Below are positions 10,984 through 21,933 of a DNA stretch of 64,000 nucleotides, one piece after another; positions within the stretch are counted from its first letter, which is position 1, and each line of letters begins with the position of its first letter. This DNA is from Blastomyces gilchristii SLH14081 (Eukaryota > Ascomycota > Eurotiomycetes > Onygenales > Ajellomycetaceae). A program made the translations under genes and the position numbers. Where the stretch lies: NCBI RefSeq assembly GCF_000003855.2, contig NW_003101677.1, positions 58,922 to 122,921 of the forward strand, in the 5' to 3' direction. Below the pieces are notes generated by a model. It saw only the letters and a program-made list of their open reading frames with translations, had not been told where the DNA came from and searched no databases.

Positions 10984-12925
10984 AGAAGCCTGCTTTCTCT
11001 TTATATTTACAGAATTCAGCAGATCATCTAACATAGACATCTCTTTCACTTTGAAGACTTTTTATAGAATATCAGTGAGTGTCTCTGAGCTCACTGATTC
11101 TGCTAGTTCTTTGACTCTCTTGACTGTATATACTGTGTGTAATCTTTTACATTATAATTTTAGTGGCTGCAGTTGAAGCAAGCTTGATACTCACAATATC
11201 AAGGTTTTCACTCAGAAGATCTCTTTTTCAGAGAATTCAGTGCTTTAGTAATAGTATTCAAATCTGGATTTATCATATTTAGATGTGTGACTTATGTCAT
11301 AGAAGTCTGATTATCTGTTCTCTATTAAAATATATTTAATTGCAGTATTTTCTGTTATAATTAACTTACTTATTTCTGTATAATGAGAATGTTATATACT
11401 TTCTTCACTATATCTAATTATGAGATTAAGTATTTTCATTTCACTCTTAACTTAAGTGTAAGATTATGAATGAAGATCTGTAAACAGAAAGATGTTAAAA
11501 GCTCTTCATTCAATATAAGATAGTGTAAGCTGAAGTGTATAAAATATGATGTAAGATTACTCACTTATCTACACTCAGTGAAGTATTTATAACACTTATC
11601 TTATATATTCACTTTCTCAAAGTTGTGCAAGATTCATTTGAAAAACTCATTTTATATTCATAAAAATAAATATCATTTCAGATCTGTGAGATTTATCTTT
11701 TCATCAGTCATTTATAATAACTTTACTTTTTCATGTAGAAATGTCGCAGATCTTAAGACTTGTTAAAATTTCATTGACTGTCTGTCTGTAAGTTTGCAAT
11801 TAATTCAATAATATAATTACATCTGACTTAGTCAGCTAATTACAGCATTATTTTTTCAGTTGCTATTAAAGCTTGATAATTCTGACAGATCTCTCAGCTT
11901 GATGTATCTTATATTCAGATTCTTCTTCTGCACAGCAGTCTTCAATAATATGTACACTTCTGAAGTAGTTATGAATAATTGTGATAAGATCTTCAGATTC
12001 AGCATAATTATCTATTTATATAAATGTTCTATTTTCTACTGCAGGTTTATAACCTGGTTTTCTCTATTCTTAGTAATGATGATAATTGTGTTAATAAAGC
12101 TCTTCATAGTGACTGCTTGATCTGTGATGAATATCAATTATTATTTAACTTTTATCTTAGCCTGCTACTGTGTATACAAGCCTTGATCTCATTTAGAATT
12201 CTTATACATGTATAAAGCTTCAATTTCAGTTCAGCAGTCTCAGCTGCTTTTCTTATTACTTTGAGTAAATTCTCTAAGGGGTTCTGCATACCTTTTAGTT
12301 CAGATAGCAGAGAAGAGTATTATTTATATTAACTAGAAAAGATGTTTATTTCAGTGATTTCTCATTGATTATACAATGTCTATTATTATATTATTATATT
12401 ATTATATCATGATATAACTTCTGATTTTCTGTTATCATTATATAACTTCAGTGATAATCACTTCTCTTTTATTTTTCTGAGTAGAGAGTAGTCTTCTTTG
12501 AATCTGATTCACTGCTTATATTCTCTTTCTCACATCTCATTTATTTACATACCTAGCATTTGTCTAAGCATGAAGTTTTTCTCTTAACAAGTGAAGCAGT
12601 ATTAATTAGATACTCTTTCACTCACTGCTCTTCATATGCTATCTTTTGAGACATTTTAGAATCACACTAACATGATAACTATGAATCACTTTGTAGACAG
12701 AATTATCATGCTCTGAAGAAGTCTGCACTTCTCATCAGTTTTTAGACATGCTATCAGATGTAATTCAATGATTGCTTGAGTCAGTGTATAATTAGAGGCA
12801 TACACTGACTTCTTATATACAGTACACTAAATTAATTAGTAGCCGCTATGACCTCTTTACATTCATAAGCAAGTTCAGAAGCGGCCGTGTTATTATTCAG
12901 TGATTGTACATTCTTCCGAATCACA
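10984..12925 (-). mobile_element. Gypsy-2 prime, right fragment: LTR and gag
   Basis: Reverse complement of gypsy-2 at about 21296-23240: an LTR at 12759-12925, the leader, and the gag remnant running leftward to 10984, where gypsy-1 interrupts it. It continues at 4772-5282. The short open frames here (for example about 11860-12215 plus) are antisense to gag and have no coding support. Its right edge lies inside a hAT element at 12926. Confidence 0.85.
12759..12925 (-). repeat. Gypsy-2 prime 5' LTR
   Basis: 167 bp, starting (minus strand) TGTGATTCGGAAG and ending in TTACA. It aligns with the 176-bp LTRs at 21296-21471 and 31285-31460, with a small internal deletion in the TA-rich part. The flank CTAA at 12926-12929 matches the uninterrupted hAT copy near 13981. 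Confidence 0.85.
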
Positions 12926-13715
12926 CTAATAAGTAACAATCTTTGATAATACTTCATATTATATAGAACTATAATACTAACTTTGAAATAAAACTTATAT
13001 ACATTGATTGCAATCAAAAATCAGGTAAAATTACATACTTATAAAACTGAATTTAACTGCTATCTTCAAGAAAATTGAATGAATTTACACATTAAATTAA
13101 TTCTAGAGTTATGAAAAATTATTAAGAGTATATATTCAACTGTTGTACTGATAATATATGATATTCTAATAATTTCATTAACAGAGATAAGAATGAAGTA
13201 AAAGTTAAAATCAAGCTGAGATATTTATTATATCACTGAGAATAATTATAAGAAGAAACAATTAAGAAACTCATAATTGTAAAATATGAAATTATCAGAT
13301 AGTTTAATATCTCTGATCACAGTATATCAGAGAAGTGTAGTTTTTATAAGAAAGTAAAAAATAAACTTGTATAAGAATATATTTAATTATTTTATAAGTG
13401 TTATCAATAATTATTACTAAATTCTAATTATATAAGCAATCACTGAATAAACTGAATAAGACTGAATTTAATCTTTAGTTTCGGTTCTATTCTGATTTTG
13501 AAAGAATAATTATCTTTCACAGTTTATTCTAAGAAAGTACTTTCATTTCACTGTTCTTGTATTAAACCTAGTCATTTTTTACATCATTTCTCTCAGAAAT
13601 AATTCATTTTCAGATTTTTTTAATGCTTGGGTCTAATGAGACTCACATCAAGAAATGTATAAGATCAGATTAAATGAGATTAAATGTGAAATTCATAATC
13701 TTATCAGTCAGTCTA
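12926..13715 (+). mobile_element. hAT-A: hAT transposon 3' part
   Basis: Homologous to 13979-14770. It carries the end of a hAT transposase coding region (plus strand) and finishes at a terminal repeat ...CAGTCAGTCTA (13715), followed by GAGATAAT at 13716-13723. The last ~85 bp match the end of the 506-bp MITEs. It is inserted in another hAT copy (hAT-B). Its own left part was cut by gypsy-2 prime at 12925/12926. The transposase frame is broken by many stops. Confidence 0.7.
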
Positions 13716-14770
13716 GAGATAATACTATAATACAGACTATTATTACTGTAAGAAATAAACTAATATATTACTACAGTAAAACTAAACAATCTTTTACAGA
13801 GTACTATACTATAGCAGTTCTACTAGATCTCTTCTATTAAGTTAATATCTACACTTCTTAAGATTGAACAGAGAAGAAATAAGACTTATATATTAAATTA
13901 GTCTGAGACTACTACAATGCTAACTATCAGAGATTTGAATGAGTAGATATTAGAGATATAAAAACAGTGAAATACAATTCTCTAATAAGTAATAATCTTT
14001 GATAATACTTTATATTACATAGAACTATAATACTAACTTTGAAACAGAACTTATATATATTAATTATAACTAAAAATCAGATAAAACTACGTATTGATAA
14101 AACTGAATTTAATTACTATTTTCAAGATAATCTGATAAATTTATACATTAAATTAATTCTAGAGTTATGAAAAATTGTTGAGAGTATATATTTAACTGTT
14201 ATACTGATGACATATAATATTCTGATAATTTATTAACAGAAGTGATAATGAAGTGAAAGTTTAACTTAAGCTGAGATATTTATCACTATTATCAGAGACA
14301 ATTATAAGAAGAAACAATTAAGAAACTTATGATTATAAAATATGAAATTATCATACAGTTTAATACCTCTGATTACAGTATATCAGATAAGTGTAGTTTT
14401 CATGAGAAAGTAAAGAATAAACTTATATAAGAATATATTTAATTATTTCATAAGTACTATTAATAATCATTATCAAATTCTGATTATATAAGCAATTACT
14501 GAATGAACTGAATAAGACTGATTTTAATCTTCAGTCTCAGTCTTATTCTGATTTTGAAAGAATGATTATCTTTCACAGTTTATTCTGAGAAATTACTCTT
14601 ATTTTACTGTTCTTAAATTAAATCTGATTATTTTTCGCATCATTTCTCTCAGAAATAATTTATTTTTAGATTTTTTTAAGACTTGATTCTGATAAGACTC
14701 ATATTAAGAAATGCATAAGATTAATTAAATGAGATTAAATGTGAAATTAATAATTCTATCAGTCAGTCTA
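13716..14770 (+). pseudogene. hAT-B: C-terminal hAT transposase remnant and terminal repeat
   Basis: From about 13740 the plus strand encodes a stretch typical of the C-terminal half of hAT transposases, including YYTIAVLLDLFY (family pattern Y-x-x-A-x-x-L-D-P-x-x-K), then a degenerate version of the C-terminal dimerisation region near 14200-14330. Trp codons are TGA and several Gln/Arg codons TAA. The element ends at 14770 with ...CAGTCAGTCTA, followed by CTTAGTGC, where an uninterrupted LINE copy reads CCCAGTGC, as expected for an 8-bp hAT target site after C-to-T change. Its left terminus is not visible. Confidence 0.75.
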
Positions 14771-15725
14771 CTTAGTGCAGATGAATTATTAGTTCTAATA
14801 TTCTTTTCTTTTGAATTTTTAAAATAGAATTTAAAATCAGTTCAAGATTTATTTAATTATTATAAATCTGACTATGTTTAAGTCTTTTTAAAGTAGTTTA
14901 ACTGTCAGAGAATATCTATATCTCTTTCAAACTATTTTCTCTTTTATAAGATTTTATTTTAATAAGTTTAAAAGCTTTCACTATTATAAATAGTTCAGTA
15001 TCAAAGACTTTAGATTCATAGTCTAAACTTCATAAATCTGAGATAAAATTAATATTATCTTCAGTATAAGTAATGTCTGTATTTAATCTATTCAGATTCT
15101 TATTTTTTAAGTTATTTAAGTAAATCAGAATAGAATCTTTTATATTAATTATATAGATTTTCTTTAAATACTGTTTATATTCTCTCTCTTTAATAGTTCA
15201 CTTATTTATAAGTCTATAAGAGATTTAAGCTTTTCTCTTCAGAGAGATATCTTCTTATAATTAACTTTCTTAATATTTAATGAAGAAAATTAATTTTTAA
15301 TTAGTAAATATAGTCTATATAGTTAAAAGAGTATTTTCTTTGAAGAATTATTTTCATTTCAATTCAGAAATCCATTTCAATTTAGTTCATTTTCTGAGTT
15401 AATTAATAAAAATGAAGAAGAGACTCTTTCTCTGATTATATAATTTAAGCTTATCTTTATAACTCTCAGAGTATAGTTTATATAGATCTTTTTAAATTTA
15501 ATAATAGAAGAAGAAATTGTAGCTTTAATTTTTATTACTTTAATAAAAGATAATTTAAATGCTTTCAGAATTCTTTTCAGAGCTCTGTTTTACAGACTTT
15601 GAAATAGTTCAGTGAAATTTTCTTAATTATTTCATCAAACTTAAACTTTATAATCAGCTACTGAGATGATACAGACTATGTATAACTGTCTCATAGTCCG
15701 AAAGAATAGACCTCTCTCCGTATAT
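14771..15725 (-). pseudogene. LINE fragment: RNase H and RT C-terminal region
   Basis: Reverse-complement homology to LINE D (about 31640-32620) and LINE E (47370-47970). It covers the start and middle of RNase H and the segment joining it to RT. It begins exactly at the hAT-B end, so hAT-B is inserted in it. It is more AT-rich and more mutated than the other LINE copies, with no open frame over about 60 codons, consistent with greater age. Confidence 0.8.
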
Positions 15726-15831
15726 TATAGAGAAGAAGAATCAGTATATTAGAACTTAGTTACATGAATATTGAGATGACAGCAGCTTTATATTAGAATG
15801 TAATATTACTGATTCTTAAAGAAGACAACTA
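15726..15831. other. Spacer between LINE fragment and Fot1; no gene
   Basis: About 105 bp with no match to other elements in the window. AAGAATCAGTATATT near 15737 and AATATTACTGATTCTT near 15802 form an imperfect inverted pair. The TA at 15830-15831 is the target dinucleotide of the Fot1 element. Confidence 0.4.
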
Positions 15832-15906
15832 ACCGTGTCATGCTTACTCACTCTCTGTAGTGAGTGCGCCACAGTGTACAGAAAACCACACTGTAAAGAA
15901 AATATT
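15832..15906 (-). repeat. Fot1 terminal inverted repeat (3' end of copy 1)
   Basis: About 75 bp nearly identical, after allowing transitions, to the reverse complement of 40540-40613. It includes an internal palindrome (CTCACTCTCTGTAGTGAG) and the GC-richer GTGCGCCACAGTG. Preceded by target TA (15830-15831). Confidence 0.8.
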
Positions 15907-16171
15907 TTGAATATAGTAATCTTCAAAAATTAATTAATAATCATCATCATATCTATCTATAACATAAAGATTATCTATATACTCATTAGAAGGTGTAGAA
16001 TCCACTGTAAGTTGAGATTCTATAGGATTATCTTATTGTGGTTGAGTGGCTGTAGATTTTATAGGTTTGATTTCAATCAATTGAAGAGTCTTAGTGAATG
16101 TCTTTTTCATCTCATCTGCTCTACAGGTTGTAATCTTGTGATTGATATTCTTAATAGTGAGAACTTCATCT

Positions 16172-16773
16172 ATTATTATTATTATTATTCTTCAATTATA
16201 GATGTGTGCAGTCAGAGACTATGACATCTCCCTGAGAACTAAAAGTTCTCAGGGTTTTTCCTATATCTATACAGTTAACTATTATACATTCATCAATTTC
16301 AGATATGCAAAATCAGAAAATTCCAGCCCAGAATACAAAAACTGTTTACGAATTGCAGTATTTTAACATCTTCTGATACTTTGAAACCATTTGACATGAC
16401 AAAAGAAAAGAGAACACAGTCTTAAAGATAGACACATTAAATAGATAGATAGAAAAGAATAGAAAGAAAAAGGTAAAGTAAAATAATGAGAGACTGTAAT
16501 GAAACAAATTATTGAAAGATAGTATATAGCTGTTTTAACAGACTATATCTGATCAATTTCCTCCTCTTCATATTCAGATATTTCTGAATTCAGCCATTTT
16601 CTTGTAGCTGCTTGAGTTTCTGATAGAAAGTCTATTAAGTATTTAATTCCTGTCTCAGTTGAGAATAAGAATCTCATATTTAATTGATTTAGATCGTACT
16701 TCTCTTTCAATCTGACTCTGAGACTATTGTATAATGCACAGTGCATTACAATATGCTCAGGATTCTCATTTGC
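16172..16773 (-). mobile_element. LINE 3' end (5'-truncated) nested in Fot1
   Basis: A 5'-truncated LINE on the minus strand: tail (ATT)n at 16172-16189 on the plus strand, 3' UTR to about 16540, then the last 79 codons of ORF2 (16543-16782, partly running past the LINE edge). The end contains NPEHIVMHCALYNSLR and YEEEEIDQI, the post-RNase H finger region of Tad1-like elements. The target duplication GAACTTCATCT (16161-16171 and 16774-16784) is perfect, as expected for target-primed insertion. The ORF2 end has no internal stop, so this copy is fairly young. Confidence 0.88.
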
Positions 16774-18036
16774 GAACTTCATCTACTTACACCTGTTTGT
16801 GAGAGAATTTGACAACTTGACATCTATTTACTTAATAATGATCTGCAAGTTCATTCTCACAGTGCATGTTCAATTTCACCTGAATTATGCTACTCTTGAA
16901 GATCTTGTTCAACTGTCTTATCAAATCAGGTATAAGAGTATTCTTCACATCTTCTAAGGTCTTGACTACTGTATTGATTTAGTGACATAGTTTTGCAACT
17001 GTCTCTGAAGAGATTAATTACAAGAAGACAGTTGACAGTCAATCTGCAGGTGGCGGGATAAAGTGATTGCATACATCATCATCACTATTGTATATGTTGA
17101 GATCTGAGACATCATCAATGATAAGAGGTCTCAATCAATTGAGAATTATATTGTGATTAACTGAATACATTTCATGGTTGACAAAGTCAGCTCTCACAGT
17201 GCCAGGTTTGAATGCTTACAGTCAGATACTCTTCAGATTAGCAAGGAATTATCTGCTATTATACTGCTCATATCTGTAGTGAGTAGTCTTATTAACTGTC
17301 TTTGTATGATCATACTTATACTGCTGAAAAGATACATCATCAAGAGATTGTAGAATATGACTTATATGAGATAAGAATCTGAACAGAATAATCTTATGAA
17401 GATTGCAGTATTGAATGAATTCTTCTGTGAGATGAGAATCATAATTATTCATCAATAGCAGTTGATAACTGCTTATTTAACACTTTTTTATCATCTTATT
17501 GAACTGCTTGATTCATTCAAATTCAATCTCATCATTTGTAAAGCCAGACTCAGATGCAGTGATAATGTAGTTATCAGATAAGTTGAAGTGTGTATACTAA
17601 TTCTCTAGATAAATCTTCAATTTTATTATAATCAATGAATTCAATACTGTGTCATCTGCACTAATACACTTTATCACTGTTATTAATCTGTGAGAGTATG
17701 ATAACTGTATGACAGCATTCATGTCTCTAAAGACAGTTATAATTCACTGTTAATGTTCTTCTTCTTCTTGAAATTCAATCTCATCAAAGTTATAGATATC
17801 ACAGTGAAAAAATTGATATTAATTGAAGACAGTTTTATATTGATTAAATCAGTTGATAATAAACCTTATATTCTTGCAAGATACTTGTTTTGAATTTATG
17901 AATTTTTAGTTGACTTATTTGTAATCTGACAGACATTTAATGAATCAATATATTCATATCTTGCTTACTGTGAGAGGTGCAGTCTCTGAATCTGTATAAT
18001 GCTGTCTCAACATGTGATTCATAACAGCTTTGATAT

Positions 18037-18293
18037 TATAAGAATAAGTGCTCGCAGGCGATTATTCAGGTGTTTGCAGCTTGGCGTGATATGTACTGTT
18101 AACTACTAGAAGTATTCACAGTAGAAAGATAAAATATAGAGATCAAAAGTATAATAGTATTCAAGCTGAGTTATGAATAGTATTCTGAACTTCAGTCTAT
18201 ATAGTTATATATAGTCAAGGGCTGCTAACTCTATTAGTTACATAAGAGATAGAAATAGAGATAAAGAATCTGTGAGAAGCAGAATTTCTTACA
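18037..18293 (-). repeat. Gypsy-3 LTR (copy A)
   Basis: 257 bp, same length as 49636-49892. On the plus strand it starts TATAAGAATAAGTGC (TGTAACAATAAGTGC in the other copy) and ends TTCTTACA. It keeps CTCGCAGGCG, lost in copy B. Confidence 0.85.
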
Positions 18294-18959
18294 TATTCTT
18301 TCCTCTCTAAGACTTTGTCTGCAAAGTTTTTCACTGAGTGACTTCATAGAATCAGCTCAGCACTGCAGTGATACTCATTAAAAATTCTTCATATCTATAA
18401 AAAAACCTCAGTGAGGAAAAATCCCTTGTTATTATAAAGAGAAAAGAGTCTGTCACTCAGTTTCTTATTCTGTAAGATTCTTTATAATCTACAGATTCTT
18501 CTCTAACTATTATACAGATTCATCTCACATCTTTCATACAGAAGAATTTCAGTTGACTCTTAATCATTTTCACAAGATTCTTATGTGATTATTATATAGA
18601 TTCATCTCACAGATGAATCACTCTCTATGAGATTATTCTTATCAAAGAGAAGTATTTATAAGTTAATCTTTCACTCATTCTTATAAATCATTGTTCTTTA
18701 ACACTGTAGAATTGTGAGGAATTTTTCATTCTTTCATCAACTCTGTAGAATTGTAGAATCAAAATATCTATGATCTGTAATCACTCTTTATAGTCATATA
18801 GAAAGATTCAGGCCTGTAATTCACAATCACTCTTTCTTTACTAGAGTAATCTGACTGTTTTGCAGAATCATTCACAGTGTAAGCAAATCTCTCTAGAGTA
18901 GTATAAATATCTCAGATCTGTCTATAGAATCTCATCTTCTTTTCTCTTTTTCTGTAACA

Positions 18960-19445
18960 GCTCTCATTCTCACAAACTGAGAGTATTCTTATTCATTTAT
19001 AAAGTATTATCACTCAGATAACAGAGAGAGAGTATTTCTGATAATATCTGTATATTAATTCAAGAACTTCTCAAGAATAAAAAATTTCTCAATTTCAATA
19101 TCTTTATAAATAATATCTGACTACTGCTGAGCTTCTTATAAGTGTTTCTGTGACTTCTCTGATCACTTTTTACTGACTGATAGAGCAGAGATATTATCAC
19201 TTATAATAGTATCTTCATTTCTTCCAGCTCTGTTATCACACCTGATCTTCAGGTCAGCAGTTAATCTCATGCCTTCTTCAGACCAGTCTCTGACTCTAAG
19301 CAGTGTAGTCTCACTCTTTACTGTAAGTCTTTCTACAAGTAATTCCTTACAGATTCTAGCTGACAGTTTTTATAAAGCTTCTGATGTTATCAGTGTCTTC
19401 TGTGATCTCACAGATCTATGATCACTCTCTCTCTGCCTGCACAAT
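18960..19445 (-). pseudogene. Unidentified 3' ORF remnant of gypsy-3
   Basis: Downstream of the integrase in element orientation, a minus-strand frame of about 160 codons has few stops (mostly TGA/TAA at plausible Trp/Gln sites). It encodes a charged, helix-prone sequence with segments such as LLVERLTVKSETTLLRVRDW and EIEKFFILEKFLN. It recurs in copy B (about 51490-51840) with more damage. I recognise no family. It may be an accessory ORF after pol, or part of an older element. The amino-acid-like composition and copy-to-copy conservation are the only support. Confidence 0.35.
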
Positions 19446-20844
19446 CTCTGATCAGATATATGCAAATATGCCTAGGTTCTCTATCAATGATTCTCACACT
19501 GCAGCGATTTTCACAATTCTATTATCAATGAGAGATAAGTCTCTGAGTACTCATAAAATCCAGGTAATCAAGGCAATGCAAATATCATGAATTCATAACA
19601 GAAGTTAATCTGAACAGATAAGCTCTCTCTTCATATCTCAATTATTTTCAGACTGAATACTTCAGCACAACTGAGAGAGCAGACACAGCTTTATAAGAGA
19701 TATCTGATCACATATACAGACAGTCAGTCTTCAAGATTCTGCTATAACTGTATACATTCTGATGTTCAGCTTCTCTGAAGTCTGTGTATTTCTGACAGTC
19801 TTTGTATCAAATATAATAATTATCTGTACTGCAGATATGATACTCTCTGCTTCTTTAAAGAAGAGAATTGATAGTTACAGAGAGATTGAGTGTTATAGAT
19901 ATTAAAAATATAAGTGTAAATTTTCTTTATTTTTTCTTTATTAATCTCTAAATTGTGTTCATAGTTCAGTTTTTATTTTCTTGTTTTTTAGCTTTAATAA
20001 GAGTATGATTTCTTCTTCTCTTTGTATACACTGCAGACTGTTCATCTCAGTAGAAACTTATTATCTTATAAACTAGAATTCATAAATAACAGTGTTAATA
20101 TCTTTATCACAATCAGATTCTTAGTGAAGACTGTATTATTCTGACTTATTAGAATTCACAGTATAAAAGTTATGTCTCAGCTTTCACAGATATCTTATCT
20201 GCTCAGATAATTCTCAAATGAACTTATTTATCTTATCAGAATATTCTTATCACTGAATCTTGAATCAGAGCTCATGATCTCACTTCTCTAAGTTAATAAT
20301 TTCTTTGATCTGATATTCTCTTTCACTCTCTAGTATTTTATGAACAGAGTAATGAGTCACAGAATTCTCTTCTAAGAATTTCTTATATTCACAGAGTAAA
20401 GAGATATGAAAAATATTATATATCTATAACTCAGATGACAGTTTCAATCTATAGAACTATAAGCTAACTTTCTTCATAATCTTATAAGACTCTATCTATA
20501 AGAGATTCAGCTTCTTACTAGATCTCTGTATAATAATATTTTCTAGACTTAGTCAGACTCTATCATCTTTTTTAAAACTCTTTATAATATGCTTGAAGTC
20601 ATAGTATCTCTTCTGATACTCTTGAGTCTTTCTTAAGAATTTATAAGCTTTCTCTCAGATATTCTGAATTCTCTCAGCTTATTTACAGATATTATCACAC
20701 TCTATAGTGTACTCTTGCAGATTTATCAAGATTATCTGTGAGTAAGTCTCATTAAGTATTTCAAAGAGGATTTTATCGGTGCTGATATACTTTGAGTTGT
20801 TATATATAAACTCTGTAAGTGATAATGAATGCACTCAGTTATTC

Positions 20845-21295
20845 ATGATATTCAAGTAGCAAAGTATGAAGGCCTGGTCTCAACTGCAGTTTTTATTGAT
20901 ATAAAAGATGCATTTGATCATGTTTCAAAGTTTAAGATGATTCAAACTTTGAAGATGTTAAAACTGTCACTTTCTCTAATAAAATGAGTTAATTATTTCA
21001 TGTCTAAAAGAATTATACAACTATTCTTTGATGAAAGAAAACAAGATAAAACTGAGATAAAAATAGAAGTATCATAAGAATTTTCAATCTCATCTGTTTT
21101 ATTTGCAATATACACTGCATATCTATTCAAGAATAGAGAGATGAAAATAGTGAGATCTTCAAGTTATATAGATGATATTGATCTACTCTACAGTTCAAAG
21201 ACAATCAAAGAGAATTTAGAAGTGATTGAGAAAGCGGTAAAGGAAATCTTTATTAGAGCAGATATCAATCTAATTCAATTTGATATGAATAAAAC
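20845..21295 (+). pseudogene. LINE D, left half: reverse transcriptase core
   Basis: Plus-strand RT of a Tad1/I-like LINE. It has the first catalytic region FIDIKDAFDHV near 20897 and the catalytic box YIDDIDLLY near 21160-21186, both catalytic Asp pairs intact. The frame stops abruptly at 21295 (FDMNKT), where the gypsy-2 LTR begins. It resumes in frame at 31461 (KLIHFF). The left edge abuts gypsy-3 sequence without a target duplication that I could match. Confidence 0.88.
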
Positions 21296-21471
21296 TGTGG
21301 TTCGGAAGAACGTACAACTGTCGGATAATAACGCGGCTGCTTCCGAACTTGCTTACAAGTGTAAAGGGGACCATAGCAGCCACTAATTAATTTAGTGTAC
21401 AATATTACAATATATAAGAAGCCAGCATACATCTGTAATTGTACACTGGCTGAAGCAACCTTTGAATCACA
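21296..21471 (+). repeat. Gypsy-2 5' LTR
   Basis: 176 bp from TGTGGTTCGG to GAATCACA. Preceded by AAAC, the target duplication. Confidence 0.92.
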
Positions 21472-21933
21472 TCTGATAGCATGTCTAAAAACTGGTGAGA
21501 AGTGCAGGCTTCTTCAGAGCATGATAATTTCATCTATGAAGTGATTTGTAGTTATCATGCCAGTGTGATTCTAGAATGTCTCAAAACATAGTGTACAAAG
21601 AACAGTGAGCAGAAGAGCATCTGATTAATACTGCTTCACTTGTAGAGGGAAAACTCCACACTCAGGTGAATGCCATGTATGGTATATGAACAGATGAGGT
21701 GTGAGAAAAGAAATGAGAGCAGTGAACGAGATTCAAAGAAGTTCACTCTCTACTCAAAAGAAGAATAAAAGGAGAGAATGACCATCACTGAAGTCATACA
21801 ATGACAACAGAAATTATATAACAATATAGCAATATAACAATAGACATCATACAATCAATGAGAAATCACTGAAATGAATACCTTTTCTAGCTGATACAAA
21901 TAACATCCTTCTCTACTACCTGAACTGGAAGAT

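Larger units (their letters stand above)
15832..18036 (-). mobile_element. Fot1/pogo-type DNA transposon, copy 1 (with nested LINE end)
   Basis: A Tc1/mariner-superfamily pogo-like element on the minus strand. Its 3' terminal inverted repeat starts ACCGTGTCATGC at 15832 after TA and matches, over about 75 bp, the 5' end of copy 2 (40540-40613). The transposase C-terminal tail (acidic, ending YDDDY) reads at about 15945-16165 minus. The DDE core follows beyond a nested LINE (16172-16773). A 68-codon open piece at 17249-17455 contains NNYDSHLTEEFIQYC, the family's D-N/G-H-x-S-H block, here with the family His as Tyr. The N-terminal part was removed or displaced by the gypsy-3 LTR at 18037. Stops throughout; dead. 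Confidence 0.85.
18037..20844 (-). mobile_element. Gypsy-3 copy A: LTR, 3' ORF and integrase C-terminus
   Basis: Homologous to 49636-54205 minus that copy's nested insertions. It contains a 257-bp LTR (18037-18293), about 2 kb of downstream sequence with a coding-like frame, and the end of the integrase region up to 20844, where LINE D abuts. The sense strand is minus, as shown by the integrase and RT of copy B. The LTR interrupts the Fot1 element at its left. Confidence 0.82.

Noticed and set aside
12832..13017. 61-codon minus ORF near 12.9 kb
   Set aside because: It straddles the gypsy-2 prime LTR and hAT-A junction.
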